A DNA stretch of 64,000 nucleotides from Leifsonia shinshuensis (GTDB lineage Bacteria; Actinomycetota; Actinomycetes; Actinomycetales; Microbacteriaceae), in contig NZ_JAHHZQ010000001.1 of the NCBI RefSeq assembly GCF_022606355.1, forward strand, positions 1,178,001 to 1,242,000. The letters run 5' to 3'. The notes beneath the pieces are model-generated. The model did not search any database. It was not told the origin of the DNA and saw only the letters and a program-made list of their open reading frames with translations. Below are positions 45,444-53,611 of the stretch, one piece after another. The stretch's first letter is position 1; every line of letters starts with the position of its first letter. The translations under genes and the position numbers were made by a program.

Positions 45444-46280
45444 TCAGTCGGCGCCGACGGCGACCGGGCGGGCCGGGTCGTTCGACCAGGCCGAGAAGGA
45501 GCCGGGGTAGAGCGCGGGGATCGGCAGGCCGGCGGCCTCCATCGCCAGGGCGGCGTGCGCTGCCGTGACGCCGGAGCCGCAGTAGACGCCCGCCCGAGTG
45601 CCGGCGTCGATGCCGAGAGCCGCGAAGCGCTCGGCGAGCTCGCGCTGCGGCAGCAGCCGGCCGTCGGGCCCGATCGTGTCGGCCGTCGGGGCGCTCACAG
45701 CGCCCGGGATGTGGCCGGCGCGCGGATCGACCGGCTCGACCTCCCCGCGGAACCGCTCGCCCGCTCGCGCATCGAGCAGCACACCGTGCGCGGCGACAGC
45801 TTCGGCTGCGTCGGCGTCGAGCACCGGCAGCTGCCCGAACTCCAGGTGGACCGTTCCCGGCGCGACGTCCGGCCGGCCGGTCTCGACCGCTCCCCCGGCG
45901 GCGAGCCAGGCGGTCAGGCCACCGTCGAGCACGCGCACGTTCTCGAAGCCCGCGTGCCGCAGCAGCCACCACGCCCGAGCGGCGGACATGCCGGAGACGT
46001 CGTCGTAGGCCACCACGGCATCCCCGTCGTTCAGGCCCCACCCGCGGGCGGCCGCCTGGAAGTCGGCGATCGCCGGCAGCGGGTGCCGGCCGTCGGTCGG
46101 GAGGCCGTGGCCGGCGAGCTCGGTGTCGAGGTCGACGTAGACGGCCGACGGGACGTGGCCCTTGGCGTACTCCTCCCGGCCGGGAGGCCCGCCGAGCTTC
46201 CAGCGGACGTCGAGCACGCGCGGCGGGTTCGGCGCGGTCAGGGCGGCGGCGAGCTCGGCGGCCGAGACGAGAGGATTCAT
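45444..46280 (-). CDS. Sulfurtransferase (thiosulfate/3-mercaptopyruvate type)
   Basis: A 278-residue two-domain rhodanese. N-terminal domain: VLDVRWKLGGPPGREEYAKGHVPSAVYVDLD; the C-terminal active domain has DPRAGHIPGAVSAPT and the loop VYCGSGVTAA with catalytic Cys about residue 235. CGSGVTA is the form common in mercaptopyruvate sulfurtransferases. It is convergent with the peptide ABC operon and divergent from a TetR gene. Its position next to a cluster containing a cysteine-synthase-like enzyme supports, but does not prove, a role in sulfur handling. Confidence 0.92.
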   Translation of the reverse strand: MNPLVSAAELAAALTAPNPPRVLDVRWKLGGPPGREEYAKGHVPSAVYVDLDTELAGHGLPTDGRHPLPAIADFQAAARGWGLNDGDAVVAYDDVSGMSAARAWWLLRHAGFENVRVLDGGLTAWLAAGGAVETGRPDVAPGTVHLEFGQLPVLDADAAEAVAAHGVLLDARAGERFRGEVEPVDPRAGHIPGAVSAPTADTIGPDGRLLPQRELAERFAALGIDAGTRAGVYCGSGVTAAHAALAMEAAGLPIPALYPGSFSAWSNDPARPVAVGAD

Positions 46281-46318
46281 CCCCCGATTCTCGCACGATC
46301 CTTGCGGTCTCGAGAAGA

Positions 46319-46338
46319 GTGAGTGTACAGTCACTCAC
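46319..46338 (+). promoter_or_regulatory. Operator 1 and -10 element of the TetR/MFS system
   Basis: Inverted repeat GTGAGTG-N6-CACTCAC. The -10 element TACAGT (46326-46331) is its centre and lies 7 bases before the ATG of tetR; TTGCGG 18 bases upstream may be the -35. It matches operator 2 (46936) at 14 of 20 positions. Confidence 0.75.
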
Positions 46339-46890
46339 ATGCCACGAACGCTCTCCACCGCCGAGGATCGCCGCGAAGCCGTCCTCGCCAGCGCGATCGC
46401 CGTCTTCGCGCGCAGCGGCTACCTGGGTACCCCCATCGCCGCCGTCGCGGCCGACGCAGACATCTCGCCGGCCTACGTCTTCAAACTGTTCCCGGGCAAG
46501 GAGAGCCTGTTCGTCGCCGCCCTCGATCGATGCTTCGAGCTCATCGAAGAAGCGCTCGACGCAGGAGCCGAAGCCGCCGGCGACGCGACACCCGACGAGC
46601 TGCTGGACGCGATGGGAGGCGCCTACGCCGAGCTCATCTCCGACCGCAGCCTCCTCATGCTCCAGGTGCACGCACAGTCTGCGTCAGACGTCCCGGAGAT
46701 CCGCGAGGCTTTGCGCCGCGGGCTGGCCAGAGTCACGCGCTACGCGGCGACGCGGACCGGCGCGGAGCCGGAGGCCGTCCAGCGCTTCATCGCCTTCGGC
46801 CAGCTCTGCCACCTCATCGTCACCGCCGGACTGGAGGACATCCCCGACGCCTGGGCCGCGACACTCACGCGCGGCATCCGCCACCCCTGA
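46339..46890 (+). CDS. TetR-family transcriptional regulator of an MFS exporter
   Basis: A 183-residue repressor. The TetR HTH covers residues about 9-55 (DRREAVLASAIAVFARSGYLG, TPIAAVAADADISPAYVFKLFPGKESLF). The C-terminal ligand domain is helical. It lies 84 bases upstream of an MFS exporter on the same strand. Near-identical palindromes stand before both genes, so it probably represses both and is relieved by a drug-like ligand. The start is leaderless, 7 bases after TACAGT. Confidence 0.92.
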   Translation: MPRTLSTAEDRREAVLASAIAVFARSGYLGTPIAAVAADADISPAYVFKLFPGKESLFVAALDRCFELIEEALDAGAEAAGDATPDELLDAMGGAYAELISDRSLLMLQVHAQSASDVPEIREALRRGLARVTRYAATRTGAEPEAVQRFIAFGQLCHLIVTAGLEDIPDAWAATLTRGIRHP

Positions 46891-46935
46891 CCACCGAGAC
46901 CGGGCAGACTCGCCCGGCTTTCTCGGCCTCAAAGA

Positions 46936-46955
46936 GTGACTGACTGATCACTCAC
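46936..46955 (+). promoter_or_regulatory. Operator 2, upstream of the MFS exporter
   Basis: GTGACTGACTGATCACTCAC, a partial palindrome sharing 14 of 20 positions with operator 1, lies 19 bases before the MFS start, ahead of an AAGGA ribosome binding site. Confidence 0.7.
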
Positions 46956-46973
46956 GCATCGAAAGGAATCAGA

Positions 46974-48407
46974 ATGTCCGCCACCGCCGCCACCACCACC
47001 GCCACTGCAGGCGCGACGCCCGCCCCACGGAGCGCGCACCGCTGGTGGGCGCTCGCCGTCCTCGCCCTCGCCCAGTTCCTGGTCGTGCTCGACGCCTCCA
47101 TCGTCAACATCGCGCTCCCCAGCGTCGGCACCGCGCTCGGCCTCGACACGGCAGCCCTCGCCTGGGTCATCACGGCGTACGTCCTCCCGTTCGGCGGACT
47201 GCTCCTCCTGGGCGGACGACTCGCCGATCGTTTCGGGCACCGGCGGGTGTTCCTCGTCGGCGTGGCCGGCTTCACCGCGGCCTCCCTCCTCGCCGGACTG
47301 TCGATCGGCGGCGGGATGCTGCTCGCCGCCCGCGCGGTCCAGGGCGGCTTCGCGGCCCTGCTGGCGCCGGCCTCCCTCGCCCTCCTGACCCAGCTCTTCC
47401 CCGACAGCGAGGCGCGCGGCAAGGCGCTCGGCGTATGGGGAGCCGTCGCGGGAATGGGCAGCGCCGCAGGCGTCCTGCTCGGCGGAGTGCTGACCGCCGC
47501 GTTCGGCTGGCCGGCCGTCTTCTTCGTCAACGTGCCCGTCGGCATCCTGGTGCTGATCGTGCTCCCGCGGCTGGTCGGGCGCGATGCGCGCGGCGCCGCG
47601 GAGCGCATGGACGGTGCCGGCGCGACGACCGCGACCCTCGGGCTCGCGGCGGTGGTCGCGGCCCTGAGCGAGGGCAGCGCGCTCGGCTGGACCCACCCGC
47701 TCGTGCTCGGGCTCGCGGCCGCAGGCGCCGTGCTGCTCGCGGCGTTCGTGCTGATCGAGCGCCGGTCGGCGCACCCGCTCGTGCCGCTCGGCTTCTTCCG
47801 CAATCGGGATGCCGCGGCCGGCGACCTCGTGATGCTGCTGGTCGGAGGCGCGACGGTCGCCCTGTTCTTCGCGCTCTCGGTCTACCTGCAAGAGGTCCTG
47901 CGGCTCGACGCCCTGACGGCCGGGCTGAGCCAGCTCCCCCTCGCCGTGGCGCTGGTCGCGGTGGCCGGGCTCGTCCCCATCGTGGTCGCCCGGGTCGGCC
48001 TCCGCGCGACCCTCGCCGGATCGCTCGTCGTGCTGGCCGCCGGGGTCGCCTGGTTCACGATCGCAGCACCCACCGGGTTGCTCACCGGGTTCATCCTCCC
48101 CAGCGTCGTGATCGGCGCCGGGCTCGGAGCCGCGTTCGTGACCGCGACGCAGCTCGCCGTGCGCGGGGTCGCCGAACGGGAGTCGGGGCTCGCGAGCGGA
48201 CTGGTCAACACCAGCCAGCAGATCGGCGGCGCGCTCGGGCTCGCCGGCCTCGGGACCGTGGCAGCGGCCCAGACCGCCACGCTCCTCGCCCAGGGTCACT
48301 CGCAGGCGGACGCGGCGGCGGGCGGCTTCCAGCTGCTCTTCGGCGGCGTCGCGGTTCTCGCGATCATCGCCGCTGCCATCACGGTTGTGGTGCGCAGCCG
48401 GCGCTGA
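46974..48407 (+). CDS. MFS drug exporter, DHA2 (EmrB/QacA) family
   Basis: A 477-residue proton-driven exporter with 14 predicted membrane spans. Motif C-type and DHA signatures: LDASIVNIALPSVGTALG near residue 36, LGGRLADRFGHRRVFL (motif A, about residues 79-94) and LLAPASLALLTQLFP. The N-terminus is Ala/Thr-rich and cytoplasmic. It is under the control of the adjacent TetR protein. Substrates are probably hydrophobic drugs or dyes. It ends at a 22-bp hairpin. Confidence 0.94.
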   Translation: MSATAATTTATAGATPAPRSAHRWWALAVLALAQFLVVLDASIVNIALPSVGTALGLDTAALAWVITAYVLPFGGLLLLGGRLADRFGHRRVFLVGVAGFTAASLLAGLSIGGGMLLAARAVQGGFAALLAPASLALLTQLFPDSEARGKALGVWGAVAGMGSAAGVLLGGVLTAAFGWPAVFFVNVPVGILVLIVLPRLVGRDARGAAERMDGAGATTATLGLAAVVAALSEGSALGWTHPLVLGLAAAGAVLLAAFVLIERRSAHPLVPLGFFRNRDAAAGDLVMLLVGGATVALFFALSVYLQEVLRLDALTAGLSQLPLAVALVAVAGLVPIVVARVGLRATLAGSLVVLAAGVAWFTIAAPTGLLTGFILPSVVIGAGLGAAFVTATQLAVRGVAERESGLASGLVNTSQQIGGALGLAGLGTVAAAQTATLLAQGHSQADAAAGGFQLLFGGVAVLAIIAAAITVVVRSRR

Positions 48408-48422
48408 CCTCCCGCCCCGCAC

Positions 48423-48471
48423 ATCCGCCGAGGGGCGGTCCCGGGCTGACCGGGACCGCCCCTCGGCGGAT
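48423..48471. terminator. 22-bp perfect hairpin between convergent MFS and ribonucleotide reductase genes
   Basis: Arms at 48423-48444 and 48450-48471 are perfectly complementary with a 5-base GCTGA loop. The stem core is GAGGGGCGGTCCCGG. It lies 15 bases after the MFS stop and 23 before the nrdB stop. A bidirectional terminator is very likely. Confidence 0.85.
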
Positions 48472-48494
48472 CATGTCGCTATTGCGGCGCGAAC

Positions 48495-49484
48495 TCAGTG
48501 CCCGCTGGACGCCTTCGCGTTCGACTCGTACGAGGTGTTGGTCGACTCGAAGAAGTTGACCAGCTCGAGGGTGTCGTTCGCGGTCGCCATCCACTTGGCC
48601 GGGTTGGAGACCTTGTACTCGGCCTCGAAGCCCAGCTCTTCCAGACGGCGGTCGGCCAGGTACTTGACGTACTGGTTGATGTAGTTGGCGTTGAGGCCCA
48701 AGATGCCGCCGGGCAGGAGGTCGCGGTTGTACTGTTCCTCCATCTCCACGGCGTCCAGGATCATCTGGCGGATCTCGTTCGCGAATTCCGGCGTCTGCAG
48801 GTCGGGGTTCTCCTCCAGCACCGTCAGGATCAGGTTGATGCCGAACTTGAGGTGCAGCGACTCGTCGCGCACCACCCAGTCGATCAGCGACCCGAAGTTG
48901 CGCAGCAGGTTCCGCTGGCGGAACGACAGCGCGACCATGAAGCCCGAGTAGAACCAGATCCCCTCGAGGATGACGTTGTAGGCCACCAGATTGCGGATGA
49001 AGTCCTGCTTGCCCTCGGTCGTCGTGATGTCGAGCGTCTGCTCGGTCATCCGCTTGATGAAGCTGACCTCGAACTCCTCCTTGCGCGCCATCGACGGGAT
49101 GTCGACGTGGGAGTTGTACGCCTGCTCGCGGTCGATCGGGAACGTCTCGAGGACGTACTCGAACGACATGCAGTGGTTGGCCTCCTCCCACATCTGCTTG
49201 GCGAGGTAGAGGTGCGCCTCCGCAGCGTTGATGTAGGGGTAGACCCCGAACGCCAGCGCCTTGTTGACCAGCAGCTCGTTCGGGTTGAAGTAGCTCATCA
49301 GGAAGGTGACCGCGTGACGCTCCTCGTCGGTCATCTTCTTGAAGTCCGCGATGTCCTCACCGAGCTGGATCTCGTTCGGGAACCACGTGTTCGCCACGGC
49401 CTGGTCGTAGAGGTCCATCGCCCACTGGTACTTCACCGGCTTGAGCAGAAGTCCCTCTTCGATTCCTGTTCCCAGGATGCCCAT
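48495..49484 (-). CDS. nrdB: Ribonucleotide reductase beta subunit, class Ic-like (Phe at radical site)
   Basis: A 329-residue R2 subunit. All six metal ligands are visible: Glu70 (NPNELLVN), Glu101 and His104 (WEEANHCMSF), Glu in VILEGIWFY, and Glu/His in RDESLHLKFG. The first ligand is Glu rather than the Asp of class Ia. The position of the radical tyrosine (four after His104) is Phe108, with Tyr110 nearby. This is the pattern of Chlamydia trachomatis R2, which uses a Mn/Fe centre instead of a tyrosyl radical. ATG 49484 has AGAGAAGAGA upstream; a longer in-frame ORF is not supported. It is the last gene of the nrd operon. Confidence 0.93.
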   Translation of the reverse strand: MGILGTGIEEGLLLKPVKYQWAMDLYDQAVANTWFPNEIQLGEDIADFKKMTDEERHAVTFLMSYFNPNELLVNKALAFGVYPYINAAEAHLYLAKQMWEEANHCMSFEYVLETFPIDREQAYNSHVDIPSMARKEEFEVSFIKRMTEQTLDITTTEGKQDFIRNLVAYNVILEGIWFYSGFMVALSFRQRNLLRNFGSLIDWVVRDESLHLKFGINLILTVLEENPDLQTPEFANEIRQMILDAVEMEEQYNRDLLPGGILGLNANYINQYVKYLADRRLEELGFEAEYKVSNPAKWMATANDTLELVNFFESTNTSYESNAKASSGH

Positions 49485-49525
49485 GTGTGTGTCTCTTCTC
49501 TCGTGATCTCGTGCTGGCGCGGGGC

Positions 49526-49603
49526 TTACTGGCAGGACTCGCACTGCAGGTCGTCCATCGGGTCGACCGGCACGTAGTACTCCTCGATCTTGGTGCTGTT
49601 CAT
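49526..49603 (-). CDS. 25-residue ORF ending CESCQ, probable detached redox tail of NrdA
   Basis: The ATG overlaps the TAA of nrdA by one base (TAATG), so it would be translated by reinitiation. The peptide is acidic and ends DPMDDLQCESCQ. Class I alpha subunits normally end with such a Cys-x-x-Cys tail (for example CEACQ), which swings into the active site to re-reduce it. The NrdA encoded here ends without any cysteine. The ORF is in the -1 frame relative to nrdA, with a TGA in that frame just before, so frameshift fusion is less likely than a separate peptide. It lies 41 bases before nrdB. Confidence 0.7.
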   Translation of the reverse strand: MNSTKIEEYYVPVDPMDDLQCESCQ

Positions 49604-52092
49604 TACTTGTCACCCCCAGCAGCGCTGTTGGAGGTCAAGCCGCCGAAGCCGAACCCGCGGCGAGCGGGAGCGGCAGCCGGGGCGGTCTCGGTGACGGCGG
49701 GGGCTGCGGCCGGAGCGCCGGCGCCGACCGTCGCGAAGCCCTTGCGGCCTCCCGAGATCTCCTCGGCCTTGTTGACCTTGACGGTCGACTGCTCGGCCTG
49801 GTGACGCGGCTTCATGTGCAGGTAGTAGGTGGTCTTGACACCCTTCTCCCACGCGGCGTAGTAGATGTCCATCATGTCGCCGAGATCACGCGTCTCGAGG
49901 TACATGTTGCGGCTGATCGCCTGGTCGATCCACTTCTGGGCACGGGCCGCCACCTCGATGAAGGCGTACGGCGAGAGCTGGAAGCTGGTCTTGAAGGTGG
50001 CCTTGACCTCGTCCGGGATCTCGGCGATGCCCTGGATGTCGCCCTGCGAGCGCAGGATCGACTCGCGGACATCCTGCCAGATGCCGCGCTCCTGCAGAGT
50101 CTCGACCAGGTTGCGGTTGACCTCGAGGAACTTGCCGGAGGAGGTCGACCGGCTGAAGATCTGCGAGAACTGCGGGTCGAAGCCCGGCGTGGTGCCGGCG
50201 ACCAGGCCGATGGAGGCCGTCGGGGCGATCGCCATGAGGGTGGCGTTGCGCATGCCGCCCTTGACCTTCTCGCGCAGGCGGTCCCAGTCGAGGCGGATCG
50301 TGCGGTCGACCGTGATCGGCACGCCGCGGTCGGCCTCCGTCAGCGCGATCGAGTCGTAGGGAACCAGTCCCTTCGACCAGCGCGAGCCCTCGAAGTTCGG
50401 GTACGCGCCGCGCTCCTGCGCCAGGTCGGCGCTCTCGTCGATGGCCGCGTACGAGACGTGCTCCATGATCTCGTCGATCAGGGCGTAGGCCTCTTCGCTC
50501 TCGTAGCTGAAGCCCAGGCGCTCGACGATGTCGGTGAAGCCCATGACGCCCAGACCGATCGCGCGGTTCTGCTGGTTGGAGAAGTCGGCCTCGTCGACGC
50601 TGGAGACCGTGATGTCGATCAGGTTGTCCAGCTGGCGCACGGCCTGGCGGGCGCTCGCCTCGATGCGCTCCCAGTCCATCTTTCCGTCGATCAGGTGACG
50701 CGACAGGTTGATGGAGGCCAGGTTGCAGACCGAGACGTTGTCACGGTCCTGCGGCAGCGTGATCTCGGTGCACAGGTTGGAGAGGTGGATCGTGCCCGTG
50801 TTGTTGTTGAGGGCGCGGTTGTTGATGGTGTCCTTCCAGGTCAGCCACGGGTGGCTGGTGGTCTGCAGGCTCATCAGGATGTCCTTGAACTGCGCGCGGG
50901 CGCTGATCTTCTTGAACATCCGCAGGCGACCGGCCTCGGCCTCGTCGATGTAGTGCTGGAAGCGGGCAGAGAACTCCTTGCCGTAGAGCTCGTTGAGGTC
51001 GGAGACCTCCAGCGGGTCGAAGAGGTACCAGTCTTCGTCGTTCTGCACGCGCTTCATGAACTCGTCGCTGATCCACACCGCGGTGTTGGCGGTGCGGGTG
51101 CGGCGGTAGGGGTCGCCCGAGTTCTGGCGGAGGTCGAGGAACTCGGGGAAGTCGAGGTGCCAGTTCTCCATGTAGAAGCAGAGCGCGCCGAACTTCTTGC
51201 CGCCGCGGCTGACCGCGCGCAGCACCGAGTCGATCGTGTGCATGAACGGGATCGGGCCGGTGGAGGTCGTGTTGTTCGAGCGGATGGGCGAGCCCTGGGC
51301 GCGCAGCTTGGTCACCGAGAGGCCGATGCCGCCGGTGCCCTTGGTGAGCCACATGACGTCGCGCACCGACTTGGCGATGTGCTCGATGTCGTCCTGCATC
51401 TCCATGACGAAGCAGTTGGAGAGCTGGGGGTACGCGGTTCCCGCGTTGACGAGCGTGGAGCCCGCGGCGAGGTACTCGAGCTTGGACATCTTGTCGTAGA
51501 ACGCGATGGCGTGCTCGGTCGGGTTCGCCTCGTTGAGCGAGAGGCCCATCGCTATGCGCATCCAGAAGTACTGCGGCACCTCGAGCGAGTCGCCGTTGCG
51601 GGCCTTGATGCCGTAGCGGTTGTTGAGGGTGACCACGCCGATGTACTTGAGCAGCTCGTCGCGCGACGGGTCGAGGTAGCCGGCCAGGCGGTCGAGGTCG
51701 AAGAGGGAGGTGAAGCGGGAGTCGAGGAGCGTCTCGGAGACGCCGCGCTCGATGTAGCCGCGGAAGTGGGAGGCGTGGAGGTCGACGAGCGCGTCGAACC
51801 CTTCGTAGTCGCCGAGGACGCGCTTGTAGATCGTCTTGAGGAGGAGGCGAGCGGCCACGGTGTCGAACGCGGGGTCGTCCTTGACGTTCTGGAGGGCGAC
51901 CTGGATGACCGCCTCGTCGAGCTGCTGGGTCGTGATGCCGTCGAACAGGGTCAGTTCCAGCTCGCTCGCGATCTGCGTCACCCAGGTGATGTTCTCATCC
52001 AGGCCGGCAGCCGCGTTCTCGATGGCCAGATTGATCTTGTTGGCGTCGTACGGCTCCCGCTCGCCGTTCCGCTTCACAACAGTGATAGCCAC
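49603..52092 (-). CDS. nrdA: Ribonucleoside-diphosphate reductase alpha subunit (class I)
   Basis: An 829-residue R1 subunit reducing ribonucleotides. One ATP-cone covers residues about 1-95 (AITVVKRNGEREPYDANKI). Active-site Cys: LSNCFVM, NLCTEITLP (with Asn and Glu of the site) and CNLASINL. The radical-transfer Tyr pair is in TTYYLHMKPR. After this comes an Ala/Pro linker and the end FGGLTSNSAAGGDK, with no cysteine. GTG 52092 is preferred (GGGAGAG upstream, standard ATP-cone start); a longer frame from 52140 is basic and unlikely. The promoter carries NrdR-box-like sites. Confidence 0.96.
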   Translation of the reverse strand: MAITVVKRNGEREPYDANKINLAIENAAAGLDENITWVTQIASELELTLFDGITTQQLDEAVIQVALQNVKDDPAFDTVAARLLLKTIYKRVLGDYEGFDALVDLHASHFRGYIERGVSETLLDSRFTSLFDLDRLAGYLDPSRDELLKYIGVVTLNNRYGIKARNGDSLEVPQYFWMRIAMGLSLNEANPTEHAIAFYDKMSKLEYLAAGSTLVNAGTAYPQLSNCFVMEMQDDIEHIAKSVRDVMWLTKGTGGIGLSVTKLRAQGSPIRSNNTTSTGPIPFMHTIDSVLRAVSRGGKKFGALCFYMENWHLDFPEFLDLRQNSGDPYRRTRTANTAVWISDEFMKRVQNDEDWYLFDPLEVSDLNELYGKEFSARFQHYIDEAEAGRLRMFKKISARAQFKDILMSLQTTSHPWLTWKDTINNRALNNNTGTIHLSNLCTEITLPQDRDNVSVCNLASINLSRHLIDGKMDWERIEASARQAVRQLDNLIDITVSSVDEADFSNQQNRAIGLGVMGFTDIVERLGFSYESEEAYALIDEIMEHVSYAAIDESADLAQERGAYPNFEGSRWSKGLVPYDSIALTEADRGVPITVDRTIRLDWDRLREKVKGGMRNATLMAIAPTASIGLVAGTTPGFDPQFSQIFSRSTSSGKFLEVNRNLVETLQERGIWQDVRESILRSQGDIQGIAEIPDEVKATFKTSFQLSPYAFIEVAARAQKWIDQAISRNMYLETRDLGDMMDIYYAAWEKGVKTTYYLHMKPRHQAEQSTVKVNKAEEISGGRKGFATVGAGAPAAAPAVTETAPAAAPARRGFGFGGLTSNSAAGGDK

Positions 52093-52224
52093 TTTCTCTC
52101 CCTCTTCCCGTTTTCTGCGTTCACGCGAATTCCGGTTCACACAGTGCCGCTCGGACGAGCGGCGAAGTCCGTCGCGACAGCCTCTGGCCTCCCCGAGAAC
52201 CGGCCGGACCCCCTGTCGCGTGAA

Positions 52225-52272
52225 CCACTATATAGCCGGGTGCCGACATTTCCATGCCCCCATATCTAGTGG
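52225..52272 (-). promoter_or_regulatory. Pair of NrdR-box-like sites
   Basis: Box A, 52225-52240, contains CCACTATATAG. Box B, 52257-52272, contains ATATCTAGTG. Compared with the known 16-bp consensus (ACACTATATATAGTGT), they match at 10 and 11 positions, on opposite half-sites. Centres are 32 bp apart, three helical turns, as usual for the NrdR repressor. They lie 130-180 bases upstream of the nrdA start, box A over a possible minus-strand -10 TATAGT. Confidence 0.65.
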
Positions 52273-52277
52273 GCGTG

Positions 52278-52307
52278 TCATCCACAGGTGTGGGAAAGTT
52301 ATGCACA
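52278..52307. promoter_or_regulatory. Two DnaA-box-like sequences upstream of nrd
   Basis: TCATCCACA (52278-52286; 8 of 9 to TTATCCACA) and TTATGCACA (52299-52307; fits TTWTNCACA) are 21 bp apart, next to the NrdR boxes. More CCACA words follow at 52311 and 52331. DnaA control of nrd promoters is known in E. coli. Confidence 0.45.
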
Positions 52308-52377
52308 TTTCCACACCCCCTCGAACGGGTTCCACACCCCTTCCTCCGCCGGTTCCGACCGATAGAGTGGGAAGACT

Positions 52378-53589
52378 GTGAGCAGCTACTCGAGCCTTCT
52401 GAAGACGCCGGGCGTCGCGCGTATCATCGCTGCCCAGCTGACCGCCCGGTTCCCGTTCGGCATGCTTTCGCTGGCCTTCCTGCTGCACATCGAACGCATC
52501 CACCACTCCTACGGGGCTGCCGGCCTGGTGCTGGGCGCCATGAGCATCGGCCAGGCCATCGCCGGTCCCATGACCAGCCGCCTGATGGGCGTGCTGGGCA
52601 TGCGCACGGTCCTCTGGACGACGCTCGCGCTGTGCTCCGTCGCCGTCGCGGCGATCGGCGTGTTCGTCATGCCGATCCCCGTCACGATGGCGGTCGCGTT
52701 CTTCGCCGGGCTGAGCATGCCGCCCATCCAGCCGGCGGTGCGGACGATCTACCCCAAGATGGTCAACTCGCGGCAGCTCACCCCGCTGTTCTCGCTCGAC
52801 GCGTCGGCCCAGGAGATCATCTGGATCGCCGGCCCCGTCGCGATCACGTTCGTCTCGACCCAGATCGGCACCGTCGAGGGCATCCTGATGTCGGTCGCGA
52901 TCATGCTGCTCGGCGGGTTCTGGTTCATCTCGTCGCCCGAGGTCGGGCGCGTGCGCATCCCGCGCAGCAAGCGGCGGTTCGGCGTGGTGCTGGCGCGGCC
53001 TCCCGTGCTGCTGGCGACGGTCGTCGGCTTCCTGCTCATCGGGTCGTGCGCCGCGGTCGAGGCGGGAGTCGTCGCCAACTTCGGCGAGGGCTCGCCGTTC
53101 GCCGGAATCGTGCTCGCCATCTGGTCGCTCGGCTCGCTCGTCGGCGGTCTCGCCTTCGGCCATGTGCCGATCGGGCCGTGGGCGACGGCGCGGCGCATGC
53201 TGATCGTCTTCGTCGGCGTCGTGATCTCGACCTTCATGCTGTGGTCGTGGTGGGGGCTGTCGCTCTCGCTCATCATCGCCGGTCTGGGGATCGCGCCCGC
53301 GCTGGCCGTGCTGTTCGCGATCGTCTCGGCGAGCGTCAAGTTCTCCGACACGGCGGAGGCCTACGGCTGGGTCGGCACGGGGCAGCTGATCGGAGCCGCC
53401 CTCGGCTCGGCGCTCGCGGGCTTCCTCATCGACGCCAACGGCCCGGTCGGCGCGTTCTGGGCGGCCGGCGCCTTCGCCCTGGTGGGCTTCGTGGTCCCGG
53501 CTCTGGCGTGGCGCGTCCACCCCGACCTCCGCGGTCGCGACGCCTCCCCCATCCCCGACACCGAGCCGGTCCCCGTCCAGCCCTCCTGA
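52378..53589 (+). CDS. Major facilitator superfamily protein, 12 spans
   Basis: A 403-residue MFS protein. It has 12 hydrophobic segments, a loop SRLMGVLGMRTVLW at the motif A position (weak) and a central basic loop PRSKRRFGVVLARPP. The C-terminus is hydrophilic (DLRGRDASPIPDTE). It resembles the uncharacterised actinobacterial MFS group near sugar-efflux transporters. TAGAGT (52363-52368) is 9 bases before GTG 52378. It shares the divergent promoter region with nrdA. No substrate can be assigned. Confidence 0.88.
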   Translation: MSSYSSLLKTPGVARIIAAQLTARFPFGMLSLAFLLHIERIHHSYGAAGLVLGAMSIGQAIAGPMTSRLMGVLGMRTVLWTTLALCSVAVAAIGVFVMPIPVTMAVAFFAGLSMPPIQPAVRTIYPKMVNSRQLTPLFSLDASAQEIIWIAGPVAITFVSTQIGTVEGILMSVAIMLLGGFWFISSPEVGRVRIPRSKRRFGVVLARPPVLLATVVGFLLIGSCAAVEAGVVANFGEGSPFAGIVLAIWSLGSLVGGLAFGHVPIGPWATARRMLIVFVGVVISTFMLWSWWGLSLSLIIAGLGIAPALAVLFAIVSASVKFSDTAEAYGWVGTGQLIGAALGSALAGFLIDANGPVGAFWAAGAFALVGFVVPALAWRVHPDLRGRDASPIPDTEPVPVQPS

Positions 53590-53611
53590 CCCCGACTCTC
53601 TTGCCCCTCGG

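Noticed and set aside
49600-49612. Programmed -1 frameshift joining nrdA to the CESCQ tail
   Set aside because: No slippery heptamer is visible at the stop and a TGA lies in the -1 frame just upstream; reinitiation on TAATG is simpler, though not excluded.
49485-49613. Longer NrdB with about 43 extra N-terminal residues
   Set aside because: The extension is just the tail ORF region read in another frame; the internal ATG at 49484 has a purine-rich site and gives a normal R2 N-terminus.
52093-52140. Upstream ATG for nrdA
   Set aside because: Adds a basic 16-residue stretch before the ATP-cone; the GTG at 52092 has a good ribosome binding site and the standard start.
49801-52269. Plus-strand open frame of 822 codons opposite nrdA
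   Set aside because: Antisense of a highly conserved gene; composition is Val/Asp/Arg-rich with no recognisable motif.
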